A DNA stretch of 64,000 nucleotides from Scytalidium lignicola (taxonomy: Eukaryota; Ascomycota; Leotiomycetes): NCBI GenBank assembly GCA_002812745.2, contig NCSJ02000166.1, positions 28,266 through 92,265 on the forward strand. The letters are read 5' to 3'. The position numbers and the translations under genes are program-made. Shown in pieces: positions 47,042 through 59,340 of this stretch. Position 1 is the first letter of the stretch; each line of letters opens with the position of its first letter. The notes beneath the pieces are model-generated. The model saw only the letters and a list, made by a program, of their open reading frames with translations, was not told where the DNA came from and ran no database searches.

Positions 47042-50000
47042 CTACCGAGCAGCGACTACTTCGGTAGTAGCAACGAGTCCAGTAAGTTGCTGTTGTTGTG
47101 GTTGTGTGCCAGGAATGACGCCCTCCTTCATCCATTTCTCGAAATCCTCATTGACTTTCTGAACCTGGTCATGATTAAGGTCCTTCATCCATGGCGTATT
47201 CATCATGAACTTCTCGCGGAACTTCTGAGTCCGTAGCTCGGTGATCTTCTCAGCGCGCTCCTTGGTAGCTGGATCCTTGTCTGGGCCGAGAGTATCGGCG
47301 TAGAGGAACCACTCTTTTCCGGGTGCCTTGAAGAGGATCTTGTAACTGTTGACGCAGATGCGGAGAGTTAGGTCTTCGTCCCAGAGAATTGGCTTGCGTG
47401 AAATGAATCCGTCCTCCGAATCAGTGTCTCCAGATGGCAGGTTGCGCGTAAGGACACTCTTGCGGAGCTGTCGGCGGGGAATGCCTTCAGTAGGCTCAAT
47501 TCGGACGTAGGAGGACGTATAGTACTTCCAGCGTTCCTTACGCTCCATATCATCGAGATCGAAAGTTGTCTCATCCATCTGGACGATCTGTATAGTAGCT
47601 TCGTTTGCGCTTGGCCACTACTTAGATGTTAGATTACAGGAGCAAGTCATGTTTGAATTAAGAATACGTACCCATTTGATTAAGAATAGTTCGCCATCCT
47701 TGTTGTACTTATCAGCAGTCTTGCGCAAGTTGATCTCCGTATTGAAAGAAGTCTCTTTAGCTGCTCTATTTTTTTGGAATTCTTCAAACAGACGTGGAGT
47801 CTTTTCCTTCGGGTCTACGCTTGAACAGACAGCACCAAGTCTAGAGAGACCTTTAAGTAGATCGTTGATAGTGTATAACTGCCATCCCTTCCGCAAATAG
47901 AAGTGCCTGAGAATGTCGTGATATTTGGGTTCCTCAACTTCACCCAATATGTAATCTTCAACGAGGAGGAGAGTTCTAGAATAGAAGCTCTCTCCATTCA
48001 TTTCGCCGAAGTATTTGTCTCTCGAATCTACGACTCCAATCTCATCAGCGGGTCTGTGTCTCCTGATACGTTGAAGCTCCGCCATAGCCTCCACTTCGTC
48101 GTTCTTAATCTCATAGAAACGTCGATAGAGAGTCTGAAAGATGCTGAAAAAGACGTAGATTGTCTGATTGCAATAGAAGCTGTACCATTCACGCTTGAAC
48201 GGTTGATCTGATGTAAGATCAGCATCCTTAGCATCAAGAGGTGTACTGCCTCGAATAGTAGTAGCTTCTGGAACACCTGTCCAGCGCTCGTTGGTAACTT
48301 CTGTGACAGCCTGGTCTTCCAGAGCCTCAGCCACATCGTCGTCAGCAGCGGAATCAACATCCGGAGTGGATTCCTTGCTTCCAGTAGCGCTGTCATCTTT
48401 GTGTCCACCTCTCACTCCATTCCTGGCTTTATCAAGCACTCCACGACGCAGGTCGGTCTTTCTGCCTCCAAAAGGCTTCCTTCCTCGTCCGTTAGGCAAT
48501 TCAGACGCTAAGTCTTCGTCATCATCTGGAGTGCCGCGATCAATGTCTCCAGTACGATCAGTCACCAGTTCCTCAGAGATATCGAAGAATGTAGTAACGA
48601 ATCTCTCGAAGAAATCAACAATACGTCGACGTTCGGCACTGTTATGCTGACTAGCATTGCTAGCATAGAGGATCATGACACGAAGGACATCCGCGACAAC
48701 TTCATGATCACTAAATTCATACTTGAACTGGTATTTTGGAGTTCGGCCCTTTGTTGCTCGTTGGCGCCTCTGCTCTTCATGCTTAGTTTTGATAGAGTCA
48801 ACAAGGTGCTTTGTGGCAAAGTTCTTCTTATCAGCTTGTTTGACAGAGATACCCATGTGATCAAGGCTCTTCAAATACATCGCCTGGGTCTGGGCACGCC
48901 AGACCTTTTCCCATTCACGCTACAAAAAATTAGTCTGGAAAGACGACGAAAACTGATGAAACAACTGACCTGAGTGAATCTCCATTCTTCATCTTTCTGC
49001 TTCAGACGAGCTAGGACTACAGGTAGAACAGCACAAGGGTCTTTGAAGAGGTCAGCCACTACTTCTAGTCCCTTTAGCCCATATATTTTCTTCAGCACTC
49101 GTCGATAGATTGCTTCACTCTGTCCGCCTAGACTCATAGGCATTCGGAAATGTGCTCTCTCGCTCGGGTCCATAGCGAGAATCGATTGGCCGATGGGCTC
49201 AAGTAGTTGGATGACTTTTGCGTTAGCTTCGATATTGAAATCATAGTCATGACGTTCTTCTTCAATTCTATGGAGACTCTCTTCAAAAATATTCTTCCGA
49301 TGAGCTACAAATCCAGAATCCTCCGATGCCCAGGTTGGATGGGAAGCCCAGTCATCGTTCAGCACAGCCATACACATTTCGTCTCGTCCACTGCAAGGCT
49401 TGAGACGCTCCTGTTAATGTTATAGGTTAGTAGATGTTCAAGTTTGAAGGTCATCCACAACTTATGATAGACTTAAACAAGAAGCGGCGCTACACGTATG
49501 TGCGGGGGTCAACAAAGAAAACGCCTCTCTAGTGCAAAACAGAGGAAACGTTCACGTTGACAAGGCCGCAAAAATTCTCAAGCAATGCCCGCCCAAGTTA
49601 TAGCAACTGCAGGGGAAAGGGGTAGAAAGAGGGATAATGAACGACAGAATTGAGACATACCCGTTTAGGAAGTAAACGATAACTAGGTCCCAACCCACGA
49701 CAGTTGCTGAGTGAGACTTTACCGGTTGGAGGTTTAGGACGGTTTTCAATCACCTCATCCTGTCCATCATAGTTCACGAAGGCTTTGAACCAATTCATTA
49801 GGTCAGGGTTACCGCCGATAAAATTACTGACTTTGTGCACCAGGACATTGCGATCGATAAGATCTTGCGAAAACAAGTTGCAGAGCTTAAGGAACTCGTT
49901 CATAGTGGACTTATTCCCGATGTACTTCTTCACTCGATCAAAGAATGCCAGTTCTTCCGAAGTTGCTGCTGAAGTTGAAGTGGGAGGTAGAGGTTCGGGC

Positions 50001-52284
50001 ATCACAGGTGTCAGAGTTGGTGACACTGCTGGTGCATCTGGCGCTATTGGTTTGTTGTGATGAAGCTTCGTCCTCTGTGAAGCACATACGTGTCAGCATT
50101 ATCATCATCTACAAAAATCGTAATATTATGAGAGTCCTGCATGGAAGTGTAGCTCTTAATTATACAAACCCTTTGTTTGTAAACAGCTCATGTTGGGGAA
50201 GTTCTCGAGCCATCCAAACCAATAGATTTGCAGAAAGAAAGAAAATATGCTTATTGCACAGTCCATACTGGTGTCTCTAGCCAGGCGGTACTACTTTTCA
50301 CATACCTTATTAGTTACACCACCAGCAGGCCCTATAGTCCTGACCGAACTCTCTTGGATATTCATCTGGGGTCCAGCNATGGGCAGATTTGTGCGAGGAC
50401 GCTTCTTATTCTCCTTGCTTGTGCTAGCAGGTACAGCAAAATTGCCAACTGGAGGCATTTTAGTCTCTCCTCTTGCACCATGGGATGCCTGCGGTGTCTG
50501 CAATGTACCAGACATGGCTGCAGCACCTTCGGCAGCTTCAGCAGCGGCTTTCGCTTGGGCAGCGGATTCAGGTAAGAACTGTTTAAAATCTTCTAAGAGA
50601 TCTGGCGCGGTGCTGAAAAGTGTGGTGACTTGTGCATATACATCTTGAATTGGTTTCGATTCTTTCTGATAAGTCTGGAGAATCTCAAGAAATTGCTTGT
50701 ATATTTCCGGCTTATCTTGGAAGCGATTCTATTCAAGACATAAAGTAAGTAAAAGAATCCAATTTATGTACGTAATGATTAAACGAACCTTGATTTTATT
50801 CACATAGCTAATTGCATGGTTGAATTCAACAGGGCCTCTCTTCTCCAGTCCAGGTTGAGGAGCGCCACCGCCATTCATGGCTTGCGCTCCAGGAGTTGGT
50901 GTAACCGCATTCCGAGGGGGGTGGCCAAGAGCAGTAACGGCACTTGTAAGCTGAGAGACTCCTCGCTGTTGTTGCTGATGAGCTGCTGCCGCTGCTTGTT
51001 GTGCCTCATATGAAGAATGGGGTGCTTGGTTCTGTACATAGGCAGGTCCTCCTTGATTTGGCGGGCTGAAAACAGATTCAGGGCTTTCTGTATTGTGCTG
51101 ACCTTGTTGTTGCCAGCCGCCAGAGCGTTGTCCGCTATAATAACTTCCATTTGCAGCACCTTGTCCCATTGTAGAATCTGGCAGAGCGCGGCCGCCACCG
51201 GTAATCGACTGAACAGTTGTTCCCATTGGAGTTGTAACTCTGATTGTATTTGGATCATTCCCGGCACCGCATTCGATACGATAACCAGGAGGAAGGAAAG
51301 TGTTAAATCCTTGAATAAGATTTGGATGACCGGCGAACAGTTCGGATACTCGGTTTATGACTCCGGGTGTATCAATACTGAGAAATGTTAGCTCGGAGAC
51401 ATCAGCCAGTCAAGCATTGATAACCTACGCCTGGCTCTTAAAATCTTTCATAATATCGAGAAATCGATTGTAAACATCAGGCTGGTCGGCAAATTGGACT
51501 TTCACTTGATCAAGATAGCTGAGAGCATCCTAGGAGAGCCGTTAGCCACGCATCCCACAAATGTCAATTGAAAATTATCGCTGAGGCGCAAAGGCTCTTA
51601 ACGAAGTAAGGGGGTGCAAGTGAGGCTCTTTTATTCTTATCTGCACAGATTAAAGGTTATACTTACATTTAAAATAGGCTGCTGGCCTCCCTGCCCTATC
51701 GCTGGGCCACCAGCTTGCATCTGATGGGCAGGTGGCATCTGTCCACCGAATGGCATCTGCTGCATGCGAGCTGGATCCTGCTGTAGAGGGCCTCCAAATC
51801 CTGGAACTCCGGGGCCTTGGGGACCATTAATGGCGACATTTGAGGGTGGTTGGTGATTGACAATACTGGGGCCGAATATTTGATGCTGCGTTTGCTGTGG
51901 ACCTTCATTCTGCATACCATGTGGGAGCGATCTATTAGCATCACTATGTAGAGGTCCTCCAAAAGCATTCACAGGTCCACTCGGTGCCCCCAATGGGCCT
52001 GAAGGAGGAGGGGGGCCTCCATGGTTTGCCAGGAGTCCTCCAGGACTGTGGATAGCGCCTGGGACGCGCGATGCGACAGGCTGGTGCAGTGGGATGGACG
52101 AGGTGTGATTTTGATGAGGAGCCGAGTATTGCTGCTCTCTATGCTGTCTTTCTCGCTCCTGTCTTTCCCTTTCATTATGTTCTCGCTCTCGCTGTACGAG
52201 ATCTTCCTGTTGTAATGCACGTCTGTGTTCTTCGATCTCGCGCTCTCGGTCGAAAGTAGACGGACCGTGAGGTTGGTTATTCAT
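47042..52284 (-). CDS. SIN3: Transcriptional corepressor SIN3
   Basis: The scaffold of the Rpd3/Sin3 histone deacetylase complexes in the nucleus. Eight exons (52284-51667, 51529-51429, 51377-50789, 50728-50306, 50074-49661, 49410-48970, 48919-47672, 47617-47042) all join in phase to 1,469 residues. PAH1 ([13 protein letters not shown]) begins at residue 207, PAH2 ([15 protein letters not shown]) near 425 and PAH3 ([13 protein letters not shown]) near 620. The deacetylase-interaction domain follows from about 700 ([35 protein letters not shown]), then the Sin3a C-terminal domain ([17 protein letters not shown]). Introns interrupt PAH1 and PAH2 near their first helices. An N at 50378 stays in frame as one unknown residue. 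The N-terminus is Gln/Arg/Pro-rich, and a further upstream exon cannot be excluded. Confidence 0.96.
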
Positions 52285-53118
52285 CGCGATTGCGATACTA
52301 GAATTAGAGCAGATGTGGTTTTCGAATATGGGCCGCCTTTACAAATGGATTTCAATCTCAAATGGTGAATATTGTTTGCGGATAGCACAATCGTCTCTGT
52401 GGTGGTGACGTGTGAGTATAGGATAAAAAGGGTATAAGTGAGACGAACTTACATCGATATGTCCACCGTGCAAGGCTAAGAGCTTGAGATATGCTTCTCG
52501 AGATCCTTAGCTGATACGCATAGTATCCATCCAAGGGAAGATTTCATGTAAACAACAAGCAGTTAAAATCATATGGTCGCTAGAAACGATGGGCGAAATC
52601 GATTTCTGATCGCAACGATGAGCTCCTCTGTTAGCGCCGGGGATTGCCGAGCGCGGAAGTTCTACAGCCTCCTGAGTCTGATTTTCAAACGGATGACTTT
52701 GCCATCTAAAGTTCACCATTGACCGTAATACTGACTTGTTATTAAAGCTTACTATAGGTATTTCATCTAACATTTATAATATCTACTGTAAACTCTGAGT
52801 ATTAACATTACAGCGTGTTAATGAGAGTAAATGGGCAACAAAGTGGGCTTATCACGTGGTCTAGCCTTCCCGGGAAGCTGACCGGAGCGGCCTGAATCCG
52901 GCAACAAACAAGGTCAGCCGCGAAATCGGCACAAAGCACCTTGACAAGTGAGGCATTATTCATAGATTCATTATTTGTTATCTTTTTTAATCAGATAGCG
53001 CGAGGGTACTTATAAACCTCTCCAATAAATTCTTTGTGCAGCACTGGGAAATAATCCAATCCATCCAACGCCGCCAGTCAACGCAGAGAGCAGTAAACAT
53101 CAACTCCAATATAATATT
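52285..53118. other. Intergenic, SIN3 promoter
   Basis: SIN3 upstream region and 3' flank of the fasciclin gene. It contains an E-box octamer at 52851-52858. No gene seen. Confidence 0.5.
52851..52858 (+). promoter_or_regulatory. RTCACGTG E-box (Cbf1/bHLH-type site)
   Basis: ATCACGTG, 567 bp upstream of the SIN3 start codon. Same octamer as at the two divergent spliceosome promoters. Confidence 0.35.
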
Positions 53119-53809
53119 TCATGCGTAATTCCGGACACCCTTCAAGATCCAAACCTCTCCATTGTAAACCTTGCTTGGAACACTAATAACCTCAATATTG
53201 CCAGGTTGAATCTGAACGCTGTTAGCCTTCGCTCTAAAATCATGCCATAATGCTTCAAATAAGCATAACCGTAAAGCGACGAACCTTCTTTACTCCATCC
53301 TTCACCTCCCACCAAACCTCATCACCAACTAGCGTTTTTGCCTTCTGACCTTCTTTCCAAGGACTAACATCAACAAGATGTGCCTCCACGAATCGCCTTA
53401 TATTAGCTCTAGCCCTTTCTTGGCCATCATCTCCCTCGTACGCATTCGCCCCTAAGCTCGCATATTCTCTAGGATCCTCCCAAGGCTTTCTAGGTAATCC
53501 CATAATAGCTGAGTTCACTGGAGCGAGGATAGTAGTGTTCTGCGCGCTATTCTCAAGCCGCAGTGTCACTTCCTCAATATCACGCGTGAAGCCAGCAAAT
53601 ATATTGATACTGCGATCTTTGCCGAGAACATCTGAGAGGATTACGGTATTGCTATCTGCTGGAACGTGGTGCTTCGAAGGTGTATCCTCAGATGGAGGAG
53701 CAGGAACTGCAGGTCCAAGATCAGAGTCCATGACAGGTCGTTGAGCTGGGATGATTGCAGTGGCGACAGTTGCTGTCAGTAAATGATATATGAGAGACTG
53801 TAATCTCAT
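53119..53809 (-). CDS. Fasciclin (FAS1) domain protein, YDR262W-like
   Basis: Two exons (53809-53285, 53211-53119) join in phase to 205 residues. Residues 1-18 are a hydrophobic secretion signal (MRLQSLIYHLLTATVATA). The FAS1 domain follows: TVILSDVLGKDRSINIFAGF, then NTTILAPVNSAIMGL (the conserved T-x-L-A-P-x-N-x-A box), then the late motif RRFVEAHLVD, and GEVWILKGV at the end. Yeast YDR262W is a vacuole- or ER-linked FAS1 protein of unknown biochemistry. The frame extends 72 codons upstream, but the Met before the signal peptide is the sensible start. The second-exon acceptor (cgttcag) is chosen because the earlier AG leaves the wrong phase. Confidence 0.86.
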
Positions 53810-54361
53810 CTTCGCTGTATTGAAGCGATAATATGAGGCTTGGTTTGGATTTATATGACGTTGTCTAGGTGCGTTTCTATCAACCAAAGTCTTATCAGGA
53901 TCGGTGTTTGAAGTCTTATCCCTAATCAGGTTAGCTGCCATGACGTAGTTAGCTATCAGCGAATTATTGCAACGTATTGTCACGTTACCATTTATTACCC
54001 TTTTTCCGTTTTGTTGAATCAACAAGTACTAGGCTAATCAGGGGATATACAGTATGTAAGTACTTACGTATAGTATTGATCTTATGACTTTCTTTTTAAA
54101 AAGTTACTTGTCTACTAATTTTCACTGAAAGACAGGGTGAATGTGCTAAACCAATCAGAACCCAAGGCTCGTATTCTGCATTGACCACCCCCTCTGAAGC
54201 ATAGGACAAGCAATCGAGGTCTATCATCTTATCCAAAGCATAATAATCAAATAAAACTCGATTCTGTTTCCTGCTCAAAATTCGAGTTCCTCGATACTAT
54301 TATTCCATTTACCTGCATTTTAATAGTTCACTTCCTTTGTGTATTCGCGCCTTCTATAACC
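53810..54361. other. Divergent promoter between FAS1 and epimerase-like genes
   Basis: 552 bp between two start codons. It contains the perfect 12-bp palindrome gtaagtacttac at 54056-54067. No gene seen. Confidence 0.5.
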
Positions 54362-55210
54362 ATGAGAGTTATCCTCACAGGTGTTACGGGCTTCATTGGC
54401 AAAGAAGTCCTCAACGAAGCCATAAATCACCCCGCCATAACCTCAATTATATGCGTCACTCGAAGCCCCATTCCAGAATCGGCCAAGAACAATTCTAAAG
54501 TCCAAGAGATAATCCATGAAGACCTCAGCTCCTGGCCCACAACCCTTATCACACAACTTGAAGGAGCCGAAGCATGTATTTGGTACAAAGTGCATCTAAT
54601 GAAGCATAAAAACGTATCTAATGCTTGAAACAGGTCACTAGGAATACCGGCAGGAAAGCCTGGCAACCTTGAAACCCGTAGAAAGGTCGAGGTTGCAACC
54701 TGCCATGCGGCTGCCCAAGCTTTCTGTACCTCTTTAGCCCCAGCGCTGAAGGATAAGGGCAAGAAATTCCGCTTTGTATATCTGAGTGGCATGTTCGCAG
54801 CCCGAGAAACAGACAAGAAGCTGTTGCTCATGCATGATATACGGATCGCCAAAGTAGGTTTCATCTTTCTTTAATCATAGATTCGTAACCTCACTCTATA
54901 ACCCGTGCGCCTTCCATATCTATGGGTCTAACCAGAATGAATCTAGGGAGAGGTTGAGAATGGGCTCCTAGAGCTGGAAAAGAAAGAAGAAAATAACTTC
55001 CAGGTTACAATTGCTAGACCTGGTGGCGTCTTGGATAAGAATACGATTATCCCAGATTTCCTGGTAGCTGCATCTGCGTCGATTAAGGCCGACACATTGG
55101 GTGCCGCCATGGTCGAGGAGGCTGTTGACGAGGATAAAGAATCGATGACTTTGGAATGTGCTGCATTGAGGAAAATTGGCAGCGAGGCTCTTCAAAGGCA
55201 GAAGAAATAG
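54362..55210 (+). CDS. NAD(P)-binding Rossmann-fold (epimerase-like) protein
   Basis: Three exons (54362-54582, 54634-54853, 54947-55210) give 234 residues. The N-terminal RVILTGVTGFIGKEVL is the GxxGxxG dinucleotide-binding loop of atypical short-chain dehydrogenases and nucleoside-diphosphate-sugar epimerases. FRFVYLSGMFA lies where the Ser of the catalytic set would be, and VTIARPGGVLD matches the RPG box that follows the active site. The usual YxxxK pair is not evident; KKLLLMHDIRIAK occupies that region, so catalysis is doubtful. It is probably a cytosolic oxidoreductase or ligand sensor; the substrate is unknown. Its stop is 127 bp from the stop of the PFA4 gene. Confidence 0.85.
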
Positions 55211-55337
55211 TTGGGTTAGTATGGATCACAAGTGTTGAACTGGCCTGGAGATTGATACCCCTCTCATATTATTTTGTTGAACCATACCTCTAATATTCCC
55301 AGGCTGTTATTAAATTAAATCTTCGCGCTCAATTGCT

Positions 55338-56675
55338 TTACTTTTTCCGCCGTCGTAAAAGCTCGCCCAAGGGTATCTCATCATCATCAAAGACTTCTGC
55401 ATCTTCATCAACGCCATAATCTCGTAATCTATCTCCGTCACTATTTGTCCACCCTTCTTCACCATCTATGCCTTCCTCATATTCGCTGATATACTCATTT
55501 TCTTCAGTTTCTTGACTCTTGCTCCACCTCTCGTAATCTTTCCGCTGTCTCTGTTTAAAGGCGGCAACCTCTTCTTCTGCACTTCCATAAACTTTCATAG
55601 TCGGGTTCTCGAGTGCAGTATGATCTATTCGGGGTAGTTTATCTGGGTCCACTGGCGGCCATACTTTATCTTCATCCTCAAACCCATTTACTTCCCACTT
55701 CCCGGCAGAATCGGCACTGGGCCCCGAACTGAACGGTAAAAACCAGAGTAATATATTCCCTGTGCCCATAGTTTGACATAAATTCTTCCAGATACCAATG
55801 TCATATGGAAACTCCTGCCGTTCCACCCATAGTTTTTGTCCATTTGCATACACATATCCTCCATTCTTCCTTGCTCGGTGCACAACTGCCTCATGGCGTT
55901 CAATCTCCCAGGTCTCAATCGTAGTAGTATTCATTGCTGCACCATACCCGGCGCGAACAAGCAAAATAGACAGTGCGAAGAGGACAAGACCATTCATAAA
56001 GAAGAGCAATACAAGGTGGATGAGGNCCCCAAACAGGGGGCCCAAGATATGATGGAAGATTCCGTAATTGCCAGATCGTATACAAGCGGATGCAGAGGTA
56101 ATATTCGAGGAGCGACATAGAAATGACAGCATAGAAGACAAAGCGAATGAAGTGAGGGAAGGTTGTGTGAGAGACACAGTTCCCAGTCCAAGGGCAGTGG
56201 TGATCCATTTTTGGGATGCAACTTTAAGATCATAGATTTATCAGCACATGTAGAAATGGTCGAAACTCCATGAAAATCACAAGGAAGATATTAATTACCG
56301 CTTGCATTGTCTACAATGATGGGCTCTAGGTGGCTTTATGTTCTCACATTTCTTACACCAGCGCATCCCTTTCTTCATCTTGATTTCCACCACCCTGTTG
56401 TCACCGGTATCTTCGGTATCCTCATCTTCTAGATCACGAGTGGCCCTCTCAATCCATCCTTTTGGCCCGGGGTCAACTGTGCAAGCCCGATAGTAAGACC
56501 ACCAGATTCCTAGGATCGGGAGGTTGAACCATAGGGACTGAGAGTCATTTAATGGTGCGGGCTCGATATAGTAGAACAGGTACTGAGAAGTGTAAGAGAG
56601 AAAACAGATTAAGAGACAGACACCAGGGATCGCTAGATCTTGGAAAGATCGGATCGGAAATTTCAGACTGGCCAT
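55338..56675 (-). CDS. PFA4: Palmitoyltransferase PFA4 (DHHC family)
   Basis: An ER membrane S-acyltransferase; yeast Pfa4 palmitoylates chitin synthase Chs3. Two exons (56675-56299, 56221-55338) give about 419 residues. Two membrane helices come first (LAIPGVCLLICFLSYTSQY and LWFNLPILGIWWSYY), followed by ACTVDPGPKGW, the TTxE/DPG-type cytosolic element. The cysteine-rich domain has CKKCENIKPPRAHHC and CIPKMDHHCPWTGNC, with catalytic Cys in DHHC. Two more helices and a long acidic C-terminus (EEGIDGEEG) follow. An N at 56026 before CCCC breaks the frame in the third membrane segment; dropping it restores VWGLIHLVLLFF and the rest, so the gene is probably intact. The start Met is the one just before the first helix, not an upstream in-frame one. 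Confidence 0.9.
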
Positions 56676-57720
56676 CGTTGCCGGTGGACCTTGACCAGTC
56701 GAAGTTGAAGGAGTCGTGAGATGTTTTATGTAGCCTTGCAGCCTTGTGGGTTTGCTTACAGTATACGAGTACGGGAAACCAAACATCCACTCACCTCTAA
56801 AGTCGTCTATCCAAATTGTCAGCAAGCAAGCGTAGATCTTCTAGATCTACGTATCTTTACAGTAATATCTTTAGGAACGATTTGCTGCTCAGTTCAAGTA
56901 CCTGCATACATGGAATTATGGAAGTAACTCGGGAACCAGGGGAAGTACCAAATTGACTAAACATCCCCCTGAGTCATGGAAAGCTCAGCTACTGGATGCG
57001 CTAGAATGACGAGGCTTCAGGCGTGCATGCCTAGAAATTCTTCAACTCCGTAAGTCTTTCGCAGCAAGCGCATGTCTCAAATCAATCTCTCAAATCCGTT
57101 GTATGAGTGGCTCCATCTACACCGCATCCTGAAGCTCTAGACAATCGCTGACACCCAAGCTTCTTGGCTTGAATGAATAATTGCTTATCTACCCATTTAT
57201 TTGATCTTGCTTCTTCTGTTTCGGAAGACCTTTGAACAGAAAATTGAGGATCTCGGAGTTTTGCGATTAACTAATTAATTGAATCTTCTACGTTCATGCC
57301 CTAAATTCAGAGACTTTAATGGGCACGATAGGCTAGTAATTATATAACTTGGCTGTAGTAGTGAGTTAAAATGCCGAAAGAAGAATCCCTTCACACCAAG
57401 TTCAAGCGAAACATACCTTAGCGGCGTTGCATCAACCCGTGGATCAGTGGTAGCCAGGGGTTCCCAGCTGTGGTTCAGCTACCCCACCATCACCTTACGT
57501 AGTTCCAAGAAACTTTATCAACAGGACCAGATCATCTTCTGTGAGCTTCTCAATACATATCTTCCAAAAAAATTATCAAGATATATAGTCAAGCTTTCAA
57601 CCAATAAATTATTTTGTAAGTTTTATCCGTTACATCTAAACTATATCTGTTAAGCTTTCGTTTCCAGCAAGTTTAAGAGGATTGGTGCCAAGAACCCCGC
57701 TAACTACCTATTTCAGCAAC
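56676..57720. other. Intergenic, divergent promoters of PFA4 and beta-flanking genes
   Basis: About 1 kb. A perfect 9-bp inverted repeat with a 3-nt loop lies at 56831-56851. No gene seen. Confidence 0.5.
56831..56851. repeat. Perfect inverted repeat (9-bp arms, 3-nt loop)
   Basis: cgtagatct, then tct, then agatctacg. The arms are exact complements. It lies 156 bp upstream of the PFA4 start. It could be a dyad binding site or a hairpin in the leader. Confidence 0.75.
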
Positions 57721-58635
57721 ATGTCTGGATACGGCAGAGACGACTACGATGGCCAGCAAGGTAATTCATTCATTGATAATTACACCTGAAACAAGAAGTT
57801 TATTTTCTGACACTCTTCCAGGAGGCTATGGCAATCAAAGTAATGAATATGGGGAAGGCCGTCGCCAGGGAGGTCAGCATCAGGGTGGTGGAGGGTATGG
57901 CGGAGATGACTCTGGCCGTCAGCAAGGTGGTGGAGGGTATGGTGGTGGATATGGTGGAGGTCAACAAGATGATTATGGCTCTCGTCGTCATGATGATGGT
58001 GGCTATCCTCCACAGGGAGGCCGTCCTGGTGGAGGCAATATTCCACAAGGTGGAAACTATGGCGGTGGTGGAGGCTATGGTGGAAACGATGATGACGATT
58101 TCAGCGGTGCAGCCCATCATGCCCAACAACATGCAGGAGATTCCGGGGACTCGTCTATGTTCTCGAGTATTGCCGGTTTTCTGAATCAGAACAAGAGCCA
58201 TATCGGAAGCCAGCCTGTTGATGAGCAAGGTATATCATCCTAATCAGGTATCTTTAAAAAACCATTGGCTAACGTAACTCAGGCGCTGTCCAAGCACATA
58301 AACAATTCTTCGGTGGTGAAGGTGGTGGGAGCGGCGATTCTAGCTCTATGGGTGCAGCAGCAGCCATGCAAGCACTTAAGAAGTTCTCGGGAGGCGGAAG
58401 CGGGGACTCCCAGAGTGGGAATAGCCAAAATGCGTTTATTGGCATGGCTATGGCAGAAGCAGGCAAACTTTTTGACTCGCAGTCTGCTCAAGGTAACGTA
58501 TCCTCTGGCTCAACCAAGGAAACTGCTATCCAGAAGGCTGGTGAGATGGCGCTAAAGATGTATATGAAGAGTCAGGGCGGCGGTGGTGGCGGCGGTGCGT
58601 CTAGTTTACTTGGGTTGGCGTCCAAATTCATATGA
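57721..58635 (+). CDS. Glycine-rich 'beta-flanking' protein (DUF7721 type)
   Basis: Three exons (57721-57760, 57822-58229, 58283-58635) give 266 residues. The first 130 are Gly/Gln/Tyr/Asp repeats (GGYGG-like), prion-like and disordered. The second half is an Ala/Gly/Ser-rich helical domain: SMFSSIAGFLNQNK, AVQAHKQFFGG, AAAAMQALKKFSGG, QNAFIGMAMAEAGKLFD, KAGEMALKMYMKSQG and SSLLGLASKFI at the C-terminus. This architecture is what fungal genomes label 'beta-flanking protein', and the function is not known. The Gly/Tyr-rich part could drive condensate formation, which is inference. The start is the ATG directly after a leader with no earlier in-frame ATG. Confidence 0.85.
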
Positions 58636-59340
58636 AGGAATGACTATTTTCAGAAACTTAGCATCCATAGTGTCACCACTTTTATCCAGCATTAGCTATG
58701 GATAGCATGTTCCTTCTCGGGAGCGTCTGATGGAATGTAATAGTTCTTTGTGTCACCATATCACAAAAAGCACCGTGTTTGTTGCCTATAATTAGAATTT
58801 GAACCTCATACAAAGAGCATAGGAGGCGATAGGTGCATGTAGCATGTCATCCTTGGACAAATGGCAAATATAACGCGAGCCAATAATTTTAGCAATGTCC
58901 AATTTTACCCCTTGCTCTAATGAAAGTAGTTGGGACTTAATATTCCTTTTCCAATCTGTTTTAGAGATAGATGCATAAGGCTGAGAAAGAGAAACTGCTT
59001 AGTAAGCGGGTAGCGGAACGTGAAAGCACGACCTTGGGTGTTGATCGCACGATATCGGCAAAGATCCAACCCAATAGTTGTCGTCATTCTTTCACCCCTT
59101 CATTCCTGTTTTCTTGTATTTCCCCAATTCAAAGAAACCTTCTGCGCTGGTACGCTTTAAAGAGCGTTATCATCCCCCCAGTACCGTCCCTATCGTCCTT
59201 AAAATTTTCTCTTTTCCCATACCACTCGGCTGAGATCAAAGAGGCAAGTGGCGTCACGAAAGTGGGAGGTCCAGATATCAATTCACTAAACTACGACGAT
59301 CCATTGCAACTCGAAATAAATCAACATTTAGACAGTCGCG
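58636..59340. other. Intergenic, promoter of zinc transporter
   Basis: Promoter and leader of the zinc transporter gene. A 138-codon frame at 58971-59387 overlaps the transporter start in another frame and has no recognisable domain. No other gene seen. Confidence 0.5.

Noticed and set aside
54056..54067. 12-bp palindrome as a transposon end
   Set aside because: No matching terminal repeat, target duplication or transposase nearby.
55915..56208. PFA4 region as a frameshifted pseudogene
   Set aside because: The defect coincides with an N beside a C run; dropping it restores the protein.
57780..58228. His- and Ile/Thr-rich minus-strand frames under the glycine-rich gene
   Set aside because: They mirror the GGN/TAY repeat codons of the real gene on the plus strand; low complexity only.
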